Shown one piece after another: positions 8,635 through 18,500 of a DNA stretch of 64,000 bases. The notes below the pieces were generated by a model that was not told the DNA's origin, did no database searches, and saw nothing but the letters and a program-made list of their open reading frames with translations. How positions within the stretch are numbered: the first letter of the stretch is position 1; every line of letters starts with the position of its first letter. Position numbers and translations under genes: made by a program. Origin of the DNA: Rickettsiella endosymbiont of Rhagonycha lignosa (GTDB lineage Bacteria > Pseudomonadota > Gammaproteobacteria > Diplorickettsiales > Diplorickettsiaceae); contig NZ_OZ035011.1 of NCBI RefSeq assembly GCF_964031165.1, positions 595,001 through 659,000 on the forward strand. The letters run 5' to 3'.

Positions 8635-9096
8635 TTATTGATGTTCGGTAGAAACAACTAATTCATTGTTTTGTTTTAAAGCAGCTTGTAAGGTATGCCA
8701 GGCCAAAGTTGCGCATTTTACGCGCGCTGGATAGGCTTTAACCCCAGCAAATACCGCTAATTTTTCCAGATCATATAATTGTTCGGGTGTGGTGGCTTCA
8801 CTGGTTAATAATTGGTGAAAACTAGCAAATAAGGCTTCGGCTTGGTTAAGTGTTTTACCCGTTAATATTTCTGACATTAAGGAAGCAGATGCCATAGAAA
8901 TGGCGCAACCTGAACCTTCAAAGCTAATGGCCGTAATCTTTTCCTGTTCTATTTTAAGATATACGGTTAAGCGATCACCACAGAACTGGTTAAAACCATT
9001 TGCAGAGCGATTCGCCAACGGCATTGTGTGATGATGGCGAGGATTGCGTCCATGGTCTAGGATCATTTCTTGGTAGAGTTCGCGTAAATCTGACAT
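8635..9096 (-). CDS. sufU: SufU-type Fe-S scaffold / sulfur transfer protein
   Basis: A 153-residue NifU N-terminal-type protein. Three cysteines expected for SufU/IscU are present, in FCGDRLTVY, SGCAIS and VKCATLAW, and Asp follows the first Cys (CGD). The N-terminal DHGRNPRHHH segment is characteristic. A spacer of about 20 residues between the second and third Cys (SFHQLLTSEATTPEQLYD) is typical of SufU as opposed to IscU. SufU accepts persulfide sulfur from SufS. The gene follows sufS by 4 bases in the operon. Confidence 0.9.
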   Translation of the reverse strand: MSDLRELYQEMILDHGRNPRHHHTMPLANRSANGFNQFCGDRLTVYLKIEQEKITAISFEGSGCAISMASASLMSEILTGKTLNQAEALFASFHQLLTSEATTPEQLYDLEKLAVFAGVKAYPARVKCATLAWHTLQAALKQNNELVVSTEHQ

Positions 9097-9100
9097 CGTC

Positions 9101-10348
9101 TTATTTAAACAATTGTTTTAAAGTGTGTAAACCGTCGATTAAAGCATCAATATCTGCTTTATTATTATAAAACGCTAAAGAAGCGCGCACAGTAGAATCG
9201 ACATTAAAGCGTTGCATTAATGGCATGGTGCAATGTTGGCCGGCGCGCACTGCAACACCGACTTCAGCATTTAATACGTCACTGATATCATGCCCATGGA
9301 TACGTATGCCACGTGAATCGCTGACCGTAAAATTCAAAATAGCCGCTTTTTCTTTGGCAGTACCAATTAAGTGTAAACCTTGAATCGTTTGTAAATTTTG
9401 GCTGGCATAGTCGAGTAATTGCTGTTCATGAAGCTGTATTGCATCAAAATCTAATTGATTAAGATAGTCAATTGCAGCTCCTAGACCAATAGCTCCCGCA
9501 ATGTGTGGCGTGCCGGCTTCAAATTTATACGGCGGCTCACGGTAATAGCTTTTTTCTAGACTCACTTCGGTAATCATACTACCACCACCTTGATAAGGAG
9601 GCATGGCAGCTAATAATTCCTGTTTGCCATATAAAACACCTATTCCTGTCGGAGCAAATAATTTATGACCGGAAAACACATAAAAATCACAATCTAAAGC
9701 TTGTACATCAACTTTTTGATGAGCGACTGCTTGCGCGCCGTCGACTAATACTTTGGTATTTGGACTATTCGCATGAGCATTATCAATAATTTGTTTAATC
9801 GGATTAATAGTCCCTAGCGTATTGGAAATATGGCAGATAGCGACGAGTTTAGTTTTTTGGTTGAGTAAACGTTGGTATTCTTCCAGTAGCAACTCACCTG
9901 CATCATTAATTGGGATGACTTTCAGTTTGGCGCCGGTTTGTGCACATAAAATTTGCCAAGGGACGATATTGGCATGATGTTCCATATGCGAAATAATAAT
10001 TTCATCGCCCGCTTTGATCTGGCTTAGACCATAGGTCTGTGCAACTAAATTAATGGCTTCAGTGGTGCCGCGTACAAAAATAATTTCTGCAAACGATTTC
10101 GCATGAATAAACTGCTGAATCTTTTCGCGGCTTAGTTCAAATTCTTCAGTGGCTAATTCACTTAAGGTATGGATGCCGCGATGCACATTACTATTTTCAT
10201 AACGATAAAAATAATCTAAACGTTCGATAACAGAACGGGGCTTTTGCGTGCTTGCTGCATTATCAAGGTAAACTAAAGGTTTGCCTTTTATTTTTTGTTG
10301 TAAAATAGGAAAGTCAGTTCTTATTTTTTTTTCATCAAATGCTTGCAT
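9101..10348 (-). CDS. sufS: Cysteine desulfurase SufS
   Basis: This PLP enzyme removes sulfur from cysteine for Fe-S assembly. The 415-residue length is usual. It has YLDNAASTQKP near the N-terminus, GTTEAINLVAQ, SHMEHHANIVPW, the PLP lysine in FSGHKLFAPTGIGVLYG (about 229), and the active-site Cys in VRAGQHCTMPLM (about 372). The short Cys loop marks it as group II (SufS/CsdA). The start overlaps the end of sufD by 14 bases, so translation is likely coupled. All catalytic residues that can be judged by eye are present. Confidence 0.95.
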   Translation of the reverse strand: MQAFDEKKIRTDFPILQQKIKGKPLVYLDNAASTQKPRSVIERLDYFYRYENSNVHRGIHTLSELATEEFELSREKIQQFIHAKSFAEIIFVRGTTEAINLVAQTYGLSQIKAGDEIIISHMEHHANIVPWQILCAQTGAKLKVIPINDAGELLLEEYQRLLNQKTKLVAICHISNTLGTINPIKQIIDNAHANSPNTKVLVDGAQAVAHQKVDVQALDCDFYVFSGHKLFAPTGIGVLYGKQELLAAMPPYQGGGSMITEVSLEKSYYREPPYKFEAGTPHIAGAIGLGAAIDYLNQLDFDAIQLHEQQLLDYASQNLQTIQGLHLIGTAKEKAAILNFTVSDSRGIRIHGHDISDVLNAEVGVAVRAGQHCTMPLMQRFNVDSTVRASLAFYNNKADIDALIDGLHTLKQLFK

Positions 10349-11669
10349 AAGTTTTTTTAATTAAACTGGGTGAAGTAACATCACTAAATAGCGGCATTTG
10401 TTCAATGATGTCTTGAATAAAGGCTTTAACGAGTAATTCGGTCGCTGCGGTTACACTTAATCCACGTGTACGCAAATAAAATAAGGCATCGTTATCGAGT
10501 TGGCCAATGCTAGCTCCATGCGTACATTGGATATCATCAGTAAATATTTCTAACTGTGGTTTACTATTCACTTCGGCAAGCGGTGATAATAATAAATTTT
10601 TATTCAGTTGCTGAGCTTTAGATTTAATCGCTTGTTCACGAACAATCACTTTGCCATTAAATGCAGCACGTGCGCGATCATCAATAATACCTTTGTAAAA
10701 TTCTTCACTGCGAGTATGCGGGCTGACATGATCGATCTGCGTAGTGTGATCGACTTGTTGCTGACCTACAGCGTAATAGAGCCCTTTTAATTGGCAATGT
10801 GCATCGGGCGCTAATAATTTAACAGTGACATCACTACGAATTAAAGCGCCGCTTAAAGCCAAGGAGTAAGCAGAAAATTGGCTCTGTTGTTGTTGTGTAA
10901 CATAAAGACTACCAACATGCTGTGCTTGTTTACTCTCGGTGATGGCTTTGTAATGTTCAATATGGCTATTTGCCGCTAAATGGCATTCAGTAACGGTATT
11001 CGTAAAATAATTAGCATTATTTTCTCGCGTCATATCGATATATTTTTCGATAATAGTTGCCTGGCTATTCTCTTCGGCAATAATGATGTTACGCAATGGG
11101 ATAAAGTGCTGGGATATTTCATCTGTATTAATAAACAAAATTTCTATTGGAGAGCACAAACGCGTGTTAGCCGCTAAATAAATATAAACACCCTCTTGCA
11201 TAAAGGCAGTATTTAAATGTGTAAAACAATTTTCTGCTACGGTTTCTTTAGGCTTCCAAGTCGTATTTAATTGTTCAGGGTATTGATTCAGCATCGTGCC
11301 TAAATTCGATATTATGCTGTTATCAGTTAACATCGGAATGGTAGATAAGTGTGCGGCAAAAAAACCATTTACAAATACTAAGCGATAATCACCGTTCAAT
11401 GGACTCAACAGGGTTGTTGCTGCATCATCGCTTGGCGGAGACATACTTAAAGAATAAGGAGTTTGACATAATGCCGTTAAAGAGGTGTATTTCCAATCGG
11501 CGTGTTTTTTACTAGGAAAACCGTGTGCAGAAAATTGCTCTAAGGCATCCAAGCGTAATCGGTTCAGTTTTTTTTGTCTTTGACCGATTAATTTTTTTTC
11601 AACGCGTTGGTATTCCTGGCAATAATGCGCTACGGCGTTAAGGTCAACATTTTTTTTATTTGTTAACAT
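10335..11669 (-). CDS. sufD: SufD subunit of the SufBCD scaffold
   Basis: SufD is a beta-helix protein that pairs with SufB on the SufC dimer. The 444-residue frame shows a variable helical N-terminus with [11 protein letters not shown], then a repeating beta-helix region, and the conserved C-terminal block [21 protein letters not shown] followed by [10 protein letters not shown]. The His in CTHGAS, implicated in iron and cluster chemistry in SufD, is present. It overlaps sufC by 7 bases and sufS by 14 bases, consistent with a tightly coupled operon. Confidence 0.95.
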   Translation of the reverse strand: MLTNKKNVDLNAVAHYCQEYQRVEKKLIGQRQKKLNRLRLDALEQFSAHGFPSKKHADWKYTSLTALCQTPYSLSMSPPSDDAATTLLSPLNGDYRLVFVNGFFAAHLSTIPMLTDNSIISNLGTMLNQYPEQLNTTWKPKETVAENCFTHLNTAFMQEGVYIYLAANTRLCSPIEILFINTDEISQHFIPLRNIIIAEENSQATIIEKYIDMTRENNANYFTNTVTECHLAANSHIEHYKAITESKQAQHVGSLYVTQQQQSQFSAYSLALSGALIRSDVTVKLLAPDAHCQLKGLYYAVGQQQVDHTTQIDHVSPHTRSEEFYKGIIDDRARAAFNGKVIVREQAIKSKAQQLNKNLLLSPLAEVNSKPQLEIFTDDIQCTHGASIGQLDNDALFYLRTRGLSVTAATELLVKAFIQDIIEQMPLFSDVTSPSLIKKTYASI

Positions 11670-12427
11670 GTTTCACCTAAGGATTCTTCTTCTAAAATAG
11701 CGCTATAACCGTCTTTTTCTAAGGTTTGCGCTAAAGAAAAATTACCGGAACGAATAATTTTTCCACCGGCCAGTATATGTACATGGTCTGGTTTAATATA
11801 ATCGAGTAAACGTTGATAGTGTGTAATGAGCACCATAGCGCGTTGCGGTGAACGCAGGTTATTCACACCCTCGGCAATTATTTTTAAAGCATCAATATCT
11901 AAACCAGAATCTGTTTCATCTAAAATTGCTAATTTAGGTTCTAAAAGTGCCATTTGTAAAATTTCATTACGCTTTTTCTCACCACCAGAAAAACCTGTAT
12001 TGACTGATCGGTACAAAAAATCTTGATCCATTTCGACAAACTTTAGCTTTTCCTTAATGAGTTTTAAAAAATCCATGGCATCAAGTTCTGTTTCACCACG
12101 TGCTTTGCGGATAGCATTTAACGAAGCTTTCAGTAAATAAACATTGCTTACCCCAGGGATTTCGACGGGATATTGAAACGCTAAAAATATTCCGGCACGT
12201 GCTCGTAGTTCAGGTGTTAACTGGGTTAAATCTCCACCTAAATAGTCAATTTCGCCTTGCGTGAGTAGGTAGTTGCCGCGTCCGGCTAAAACATTGGCTA
12301 AGGTACTTTTACCCGAACCATTAGGACCCATGATCGCGTGTATTTCGCCGGGTTTTACCTGTAGGTTAATCCCACGTAATATTTTTTTATTATCGACTTC
12401 TGCGTGTAAATTTTTAATAGTTAACAT
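11663..12427 (-). CDS. sufC: SufC ATPase
   Basis: SufC is the ABC-type ATPase of the SufBCD complex and drives its conformational changes. The 254-residue protein has Walker [17 protein letters not shown] (about 34-49), Q-loop [11 protein letters not shown], the signature [10 protein letters not shown] (about 148-157), Walker [17 protein letters not shown] and the switch His in [10 protein letters not shown]. These are the SufC-specific forms of the motifs. It lies between sufB (24-base gap) and sufD (7-base overlap). Confidence 0.97.
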   Translation of the reverse strand: MLTIKNLHAEVDNKKILRGINLQVKPGEIHAIMGPNGSGKSTLANVLAGRGNYLLTQGEIDYLGGDLTQLTPELRARAGIFLAFQYPVEIPGVSNVYLLKASLNAIRKARGETELDAMDFLKLIKEKLKFVEMDQDFLYRSVNTGFSGGEKKRNEILQMALLEPKLAILDETDSGLDIDALKIIAEGVNNLRSPQRAMVLITHYQRLLDYIKPDHVHILAGGKIIRSGNFSLAQTLEKDGYSAILEEESLGETC

Positions 12428-12451
12428 ATTTTTCTTTCTTTAAGTGAGTAA

Positions 12452-13894
12452 TTAACCAATGGACCCTTCTAAACTAAGACCGAGTAATTTTTGTGCTTCG
12501 ACGGCAAATTCCATAGGTAATTCTTTAAATACCGCTTTGCAGAAACCATTCACGATCAATGAAAGGGCTTCTTCGCTATCGAGACCGCGTTGTAAACAAT
12601 AAAAAAGTTGATCTTCACTAATTTTAGAAGCAGAGGCTTCATGTTCTATCTGAGCCGTTTGATTTTTAACTTCGATGCTAGGGAAGGTATGTGCTTTGCA
12701 GTCACTACCAATCAAGAGTGAATCACATTGCGTATAATTGCGCGCATTGTCTGCGGTTTCTGCTATTTTGACTAAACCACGATAGCTGTTTTGACCGTGG
12801 CCAGCACTTATCCCTTTCGACAAAATCGTACTTTTAGTGTTTTTACCAATATGTATCATCTTAGTTCCGGTATCGGCTTGTTGTTTATGATTGGTTAGCG
12901 CAACAGAATAAAATTCGCCGACAGAAGCATCGCCTTGCAGAATAACACTCGGATATTTCCAAGTAATGGCCGAACCGGTTTCGACTTGTGTCCAAGAGAT
13001 CTTTGAATGTACACCACGACAGTGGCCGCGTTTAGTAACAAAATTGTAAATTCCACCTTTGCCATCTTTGTCGCCAGGATACCAATTTTGCACTGTTGAA
13101 TATTTTATCTGAGCATGATCTAAGGCGATGAGCTCGACCACAGCGGCGTGTAATTGATTTTCATCACGTTGTGGAGCAGTACATCCTTCTAAGTAACTTA
13201 CATAACTGCCTTCATCCGCAATGATTAAAGTCCGTTCAAATTGGCCCGTATTTGCGGCATTAATCCGAAAATAGGTGGACAATTCCATGGGGCAGCGTGT
13301 ACCCGGCGGTATATAGCAAAAAGATCCATCGGTAAACACTGCAGCATTTAAACAGGCATAAAAATTATCGGTATAGGGAACGACAGTGCCTAAATATTTT
13401 TTGATGAGTTCTGGATATTCTTGTACCGCTTCGGAAAAGGAACAAAATAAGATACCCATACCACGCAATTTTTCTTTAAACGTGGTAGCGACAGAAATAC
13501 TATCAAAGACAGCATCGACGGCAACATTGGATAAACGTTCTTGTTCTTGCAGTGAAATACCTAACTTATTATAAGTGCGCAACAATTCCGGATCGACTTC
13601 ATCTAAACTATTCAGTTGTTTTTTTATTTTTGGCGCCGAATAATAGCTAATTGCTTGGTAGTCGATAGCCGGATAATGCATATAATCCGCCCAGTGCGGT
13701 TCGGATAAGCTTAACCAATGGCGGTAGGCTTTTAAACGCCAAGCCAATAAAAATTCCGGTTCATTTTTTTTAGCAGAAATATGCCGGATAACCTCTTCAT
13801 TCAATCCGCAGGGCAGTGTGTCTGCGTCGATATCACTGACAAAGCCATGTTGATAATCTTGTTGTAATAATTTGTTTAAAGCAGCTTGGGTCAT
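12452..13894 (-). CDS. sufB: SufB Fe-S scaffold protein
   Basis: SufB is the scaffold on which clusters are built within SufBC2D. The 480-residue length matches the family. Conserved blocks include [39 protein letters not shown], the [19 protein letters not shown] segment with a key Cys, [21 protein letters not shown] and [17 protein letters not shown] near the end. The C-terminal Glu and Cys positions proposed for cluster binding appear intact. ATG at 13894 overlaps the regulator's stop by 4 bases, so the regulator and sufB are translationally coupled. Confidence 0.97.
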   Translation of the reverse strand: MTQAALNKLLQQDYQHGFVSDIDADTLPCGLNEEVIRHISAKKNEPEFLLAWRLKAYRHWLSLSEPHWADYMHYPAIDYQAISYYSAPKIKKQLNSLDEVDPELLRTYNKLGISLQEQERLSNVAVDAVFDSISVATTFKEKLRGMGILFCSFSEAVQEYPELIKKYLGTVVPYTDNFYACLNAAVFTDGSFCYIPPGTRCPMELSTYFRINAANTGQFERTLIIADEGSYVSYLEGCTAPQRDENQLHAAVVELIALDHAQIKYSTVQNWYPGDKDGKGGIYNFVTKRGHCRGVHSKISWTQVETGSAITWKYPSVILQGDASVGEFYSVALTNHKQQADTGTKMIHIGKNTKSTILSKGISAGHGQNSYRGLVKIAETADNARNYTQCDSLLIGSDCKAHTFPSIEVKNQTAQIEHEASASKISEDQLFYCLQRGLDSEEALSLIVNGFCKAVFKELPMEFAVEAQKLLGLSLEGSIG

Positions 13895-14355
13895 GGATTG
13901 TTCTCTGGCAGCAAATGAAGTGGAATTTTTATCGTTTCTAATGGGCTGAGCCTAACGGGTTGAATGAGGTCTGCCAAACTAATATGCATTAAAGTCGCTT
14001 GAATAAAGGCGCTAATCCTACGCCAGTTATCACGTATCGTACACTGTTTTTCTAAGCTACAGCCTAGTGTGGTATGACTACATTCAGTGAGTGCTATTTG
14101 ACCCTCTAGCGTTTGAATTACCGTTCCTAGTGAAATATCTGTCGCCGGATAAGCGAGTTGATAGCCGCCTTTAACACCCCGATTAGCTTGCAAAAGGCCT
14201 TCATGGCTCAAACGTTTCAGTAGTTTACTGGTCGTCGGCAAAGAGATACCGGTATGCTCGGCAATGCTTTTCGCATTGATGGCAAGTCCAGGATGTTGCG
14301 ATAAATACGCCATGATGACCACGGCATAATCGGTTAGTTTGCTGAGCCTTAACAT
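13891..14355 (-). CDS. Rrf2-family SUF operon regulator (IscR/SufR type)
   Basis: A 154-residue Rrf2 winged-helix protein: [16 protein letters not shown] at the start, the recognition helix region [18 protein letters not shown] and the wing [12 protein letters not shown]. Three cysteines in the pattern [15 protein letters not shown] (about 92-106) match the cluster-binding site of IscR-like regulators, so it probably senses Fe-S status. It is the first gene of the suf operon, as in the gammaproteobacterial SUF regulator family. A palindromic operator-like site overlaps its promoter, which suggests autoregulation of the whole operon. Confidence 0.9.
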   Translation of the reverse strand: MLRLSKLTDYAVVIMAYLSQHPGLAINAKSIAEHTGISLPTTSKLLKRLSHEGLLQANRGVKGGYQLAYPATDISLGTVIQTLEGQIALTECSHTTLGCSLEKQCTIRDNWRRISAFIQATLMHISLADLIQPVRLSPLETIKIPLHLLPENNP

Positions 14356-14373
14356 AATAAGAAGTAAGTTTTT

Positions 14374-14410
14374 ATTATACCCGTCTGAAATGGGACCATT
14401 TTAGTCCTAT
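14374..14410 (-). promoter_or_regulatory. suf operon promoter with Rrf2/IscR-like operator
   Basis: On the minus strand a perfect TATAAT (14379-14374) stands 18 bases before the regulator's ATG. An imperfect palindrome reading GGACTAAAATGGTCC on that strand (inside 14390-14410) covers the -35 position, where no good -35 box exists. Its GACTA...GGTC core resembles IscR/Rrf2 operators. Binding would block the promoter; this is inferred from sequence alone. Confidence 0.5.
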
Positions 14411-14605
14411 TCTTTGCCAAAAACAAGCTTCTCTCTACTAATTAAGAAAAATTAAGAAAAAAATTTTAATATGCGAACAACTTTTATATAAAGGAATGGG
14501 TGAAATAACAGGATGAAAGCCTATGATACTTCGAATAAGTAAGGAGTGATTGTGAGTCGGGCGGCGTTTTATTAATTCGTGTGCTTATTGCTACGTTTGA
14601 GAGTT

Positions 14606-14640
14606 GCACCCAATAATAAAATTTATTTATTATTGGGTGC
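14606..14640. terminator. Strong 15-bp hairpin in the intergenic stretch 14356-14657
   Basis: A perfect 15-bp inverted repeat (14606-14620 with 14626-14640, starting GCACCCAATAATAAA) with a 5-base loop lies 17 bases past the stop of the minus-strand gene at 14658. No T run follows on either strand, so it may be a transcript-end stabiliser more than a classic terminator. Apart from the suf promoter region, the rest of the 302-base gap shows no gene. Confidence 0.45.
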
Positions 14641-14657
14641 TGAATCGACTGAATCAG

Positions 14658-15197
14658 TTAATTTTTGTACTGCAGTGTGTTTTCTGACTTTATAACGCTA
14701 TCAAAATCTTGCGGTGTAGTAGAAGTAGATGCAATTAGAAAAAGTGAAGGAGAATACTGTGTTTTTTTAGACTCAGAATAATTCTTAGAAAAATCTTTGT
14801 CGGTAAGGGTTTTAGGTATTGGAATAGAATGATGAGCACTCACATCGAATTTTTTAAGTATTGCTAAAGTTTCATCTAATGTAGAACAGCAAGGTAACGA
14901 GGCTAGACCATAATAAAAACCGGAAATGAAGCAAGAAGCAAAATAACTAAGGAACAAAAGAGTCGAAATTATAACTAGAGTTGCAGAAACAGCAGCAAAA
15001 GCAACAGCAACAGCAGCAAAGCCCAAAAATATAGTAGATATAATTGGCAGCAATCTTGGGAAAAAAAGGACTTCTTTATAAGTAATCCCTATTGTAATCC
15101 ATTGTTGAAGTCTTTGTTCTTGAATCATTATTAATTGGTGTAATTCATTATCATGTAAAAGTATTACATCTGTTAAATTTTTCTGGCGTAGCAACAT
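14658..15197 (-). CDS. Unassigned membrane protein with a hydrophobic hairpin
   Basis: The 179-residue protein is not recognised. The N-terminal about 45 residues are polar and helical. Two or three closely spaced hydrophobic segments follow (about 47-115, including FLGFAAVAVAFAAVSATLVI and FASCFISGFYYGLASLPCC). The C-terminal tail of about 65 residues is Ser/Lys/Thr rich and likely disordered. This layout recurs in secreted proteins that insert into host membranes and in small inner-membrane proteins; the sequence does not decide. It starts 1 base after the stop of the small upstream gene, so the two are probably co-transcribed. No family match was found by eye. Confidence 0.5.
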   Translation of the reverse strand: MLLRQKNLTDVILLHDNELHQLIMIQEQRLQQWITIGITYKEVLFFPRLLPIISTIFLGFAAVAVAFAAVSATLVIISTLLFLSYFASCFISGFYYGLASLPCCSTLDETLAILKKFDVSAHHSIPIPKTLTDKDFSKNYSESKKTQYSPSLFLIASTSTTPQDFDSVIKSENTLQYKN

Positions 15198-15198
15198 A

Positions 15199-15369
15199 TC
15201 AGTATATATATACGGAATTTGTTAAATCAGTTGCTTGTTCTTGATACATATATACGGAATTTGTTAAATCAGTTGCTTGTTTTTGTGTAATTAACTTGTT
15301 TTTTCTTCCAAAGTTAATGATTTTCGTAAGTTCTTCTCTAGAAATTTTTTCAGTGGTAAGTATCGGCAT
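15199..15369 (-). CDS. Small 56-residue protein with an in-frame tandem duplication
   Basis: A short frame opens at ATG 15369-15367 with AAGGA 7 bases upstream and ends at TGA 15201-15199, directly before the next gene. It begins MPILTTEKISREELTKIINF and carries the peptide QATDLTNSVYMYQE followed by a second, nearly identical QATDLTNSVYIY. The good ribosome binding site and the coupling to the gene at 15197 support expression. It may be the remnant of a longer protein cut short after the duplication. No family is recognised. Confidence 0.45.
   Translation of the reverse strand: MPILTTEKISREELTKIINFGRKNKLITQKQATDLTNSVYMYQEQATDLTNSVYIY
15206..15281. repeat. Tandem direct repeat, 34 identical bases, period 42
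   Basis: Two copies of the same 34 bases lie at 15206-15239 and 15248-15281 (each beginning ATATATACGGAATTTG), 42 bases apart. The period is a multiple of three, so the duplication keeps the frame of the small minus-strand gene and duplicates 14 codons. The copies differ only after the short TA run at their left end. Confidence 0.9.
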
Positions 15370-15462
15370 AAGTATTCCTTAAATAAATCTAGATTAAATT
15401 AACATTTAAAACTTAAGCATTTATTAAGGTCACAAGGACAGTTTTTAATTTTTAAAACTACC

Positions 15463-15495
15463 TTTAATAATTTCTTAATATAAAGATCTTAAAAT
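15463..15495 (+). promoter_or_regulatory. PmrA-box-like direct repeat and -10 box
   Basis: TTTAATAAT (15463-15471), a 2-base spacer and CTTAATATA (15474-15482) form a direct repeat with 11-base period. It matches the PmrA box known from Legionella and Coxiella (cTTAATatT-N2-cTTAATatT) at 15 of 18 half-site positions. A TAAAAT at 15490-15495 could be the -10. It lies 36 bases before the protease-like gene at 15518. PmrA controls many Dot/Icm effectors in those genera; control here is inferred. Confidence 0.5.
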
Positions 15496-15517
15496 AATAA
15501 AAAAATAGGGGGTTTTT

Positions 15518-18500
15518 ATGACTAAAGCGCTCCAAGAGTTACAGAAAGAATTGTTAAGTAACGCAAGCATTGCGATACAACTGGATGTAATGGAAGAATG
15601 GAGGCGTTTAAAAACTGATTTTGCTATAAGTATTGAAATGGGATCGGTTTATGGTCTTTTCAAGCTCTCTAATTATCCCTATATTATTGCTTTGTTCAAA
15701 AATGCAGTAGAAACAGGGAATCAACAACTCATTACACTTTTTTTCGAAGCTAAATTAATTGGTATGGAAAGCCTTGTGGCTGGTTTATATCCAGAAGCAA
15801 TTAATGATAACGCTCAGGATTCTCTGTTTTTCATTGGTATGACTTATGATCTGCATCGAAAAGATCCCCTATTGCTCGATCTCAGTTTTGCGTCGATCTC
15901 AGAATCCGAATTACCAAGTATAATTACCACTTTTAAAGAGCTGCATATCCCAACATTAGAAGGGATAGATAAAGCTTTGGCAGAAAAGTTACTTGTTTAT
16001 TTCGCGAATAAAAAATATCTTGATTTAACCGTTGAAGCGTCTACTTTTCCTGAAGAAAAACGTTACCAGCGAGCATTATTATTGCAAATTACCGATTTCC
16101 TATTGAATCGACAAGAGTTATCAGAAAGCCAAGTTAAATTTTTTCAAGAATATAATAATAAGGACTTGCTTAGTTATTTGATCAGCGTAATCAATGCTGA
16201 CCACACTTCTGATGAAATTAACACTTTACTCGATAGTCCTTACCTGAAAGACACGCTAGAAGAATTAAAGTTACAAGAGTTAAATACTTTTTTTTATACG
16301 GCCCGACTCAAACCACTCCTGGAAAGTTATGAAAAAAATCTGCTTATTTTTGCAAGAAAAGCTGATTTTTCTAATTTCGAAAAAAATTGGGAAACTTTTT
16401 TGAGTTTATATCAAACCTATCAACAGAAAGTCGCTAAAGAATTTAATTTTTCAAACCGAATATTTACTATTTTTCGAGAGACGGTTAAAGGAGGAGATAC
16501 GCAGATAGCTGAGTTAATTTTAAAAGAAAATATCAGTATTAATTTTTATTATACCAGTTCGAAAAGTGCAGATGAACCGATGCATGCCTATAACATGCTA
16601 GCTTTAGCAGCGTTTAATAAAAACGAAGCGATGTTAGCCTTTCTTTTGAGTAAAGGAATTAACATAAATTTTCGTCCTCAAGCTGCAAAAGGAGCGTATG
16701 TTTCTCCTCTGGCTATTGCCATCCAAAAGGAAATTCCTGCGATGGTTACGCTTTTACTTGAAAAAGGGATAAACATTTGGGATAAAGGCCAAATATTTAC
16801 TAATTCTCCAATTTTTGCGGCTATAATTTTTGATTATCAATACGCAAATAAATCCGCTTATTACTCAACTTTGCTATTCAATCAAATCGAACCTGGTTTG
16901 ATTGAGGAACTAAGGAAAGAGTTGTTTAAAGAATACTTTTTTATTCTTGAGCAGGGCTTTTCTAAGGAACTCGCGCAATGGACATTACGTTTTTTGTTAA
17001 ATAAATCCTATTTAGATATGGAAGATATGCTCTTAAAAGTAGACACTTATCCCTTTTGGTATCCGGATTATTTTTTGGATCCTTTGTTAGAAAAAGTGCT
17101 GCATTTAAATCTAGCTGATTCTCAGAAAATTTCGAAGCTTCATGAAAATTATCTAAGCAATTTTAAAATTAGACTTTCTAAATGGATTACCTCACAAATT
17201 AACGCAGATGGGTTTTCCCCGCTAGAAATCGAACAACTGGTAAAAAACCCTATTATTTTTAACTATTTAAATAGAAATACACAAGAGTTGGTCCAAAATA
17301 CTGATGAGATGAATAAGTATAAAAATCAGCCTTTAAGCTTAATTATATTAAAAAAAATATTCGAAAGTTTAGATCATAGTTTGAAACAAGAAAAAGATAA
17401 AGCTGTGCGTAAAATTCTCAGTAATATTCATTTTTATCAAGAAATAAGAAAGCTTTCCGATCAAATTGAACATACTAGAGAATTAACACCTTCTATCGCT
17501 GATCTAGAAAAACTTAATTTAGAATTAAATACTGATGAAATAGAGAGTTTATGGATTATTATCGAGGATTTTAAAAGAGATAAAGTCGATCAGAATCCAC
17601 GATACCAGCAAATTTGTACATGGGCAGTAAAAAAATTGTGTAGTACTTCTACATTAAGTGTGCGTATGTCCAAATCTGAAAGTACTTCGTTGTGCTCGGT
17701 AATTTTACCTGAGCAATATCAGGAAAAAATTAATCAGATTAAACAAGTAGTCAATCAATTAAGAAAAGTTTGTAGTGATGGCGAAGCTGTTTTGGCATTT
17801 ATGGAACATTTGCTTAATGATCGGAATACGATTGAACAATTTTTTCAAGAAAAATACTCCGTTTATTATTTTCTATATGTGAAGGATCAAAAAAAATATT
17901 CAGTTGCTTTACATACCGAAAATATTCCGCGCGGTAATCTCAAGGAACTTCAGAATTTTATCCATAGGTTGATTAGAGAATATATTGCTTGCTTTGATAT
18001 TGCCCATAGAGCAGGAAAGTCCCAAGAATTTTTTGGCCAGTTTTCTGGATTATGTATTGAGGGTCGTTTGCGAAACTGCTTTAAATGGATAGCTAGTCTA
18101 GATGATTTACCTACATTTGATGAGATTATGCAAAAAGCTGTCCTACAATATAAGGCTTATACCAAGGTTATGGAGCCTAGTGTTTTAGCGGATATTAAAA
18201 ATTTTCCTACGAACGATGGCAACGAATACGATGAAGAAGATTTGTCGCAAGCCCTTGCATTTATTGCACCGCGTATTGTAGACACGCCATGCTTTTTCGA
18301 AGATCGAGAAACAGGCGAGCGGCTTACTAAGAACATCAGTGAAGCGGATATAGAAGACTATTTAAAGAATATTTTAGTATTTAATGAAGAAAATGATTTT
18401 GTGTTTTTGGCGGATCCAGATCCTATCGTAGGTTATGAAATAGCTGCTGCTTCCAAGGATATTCCTGTTTACGCTGAACAGACACCACAGAAACTTCGAT

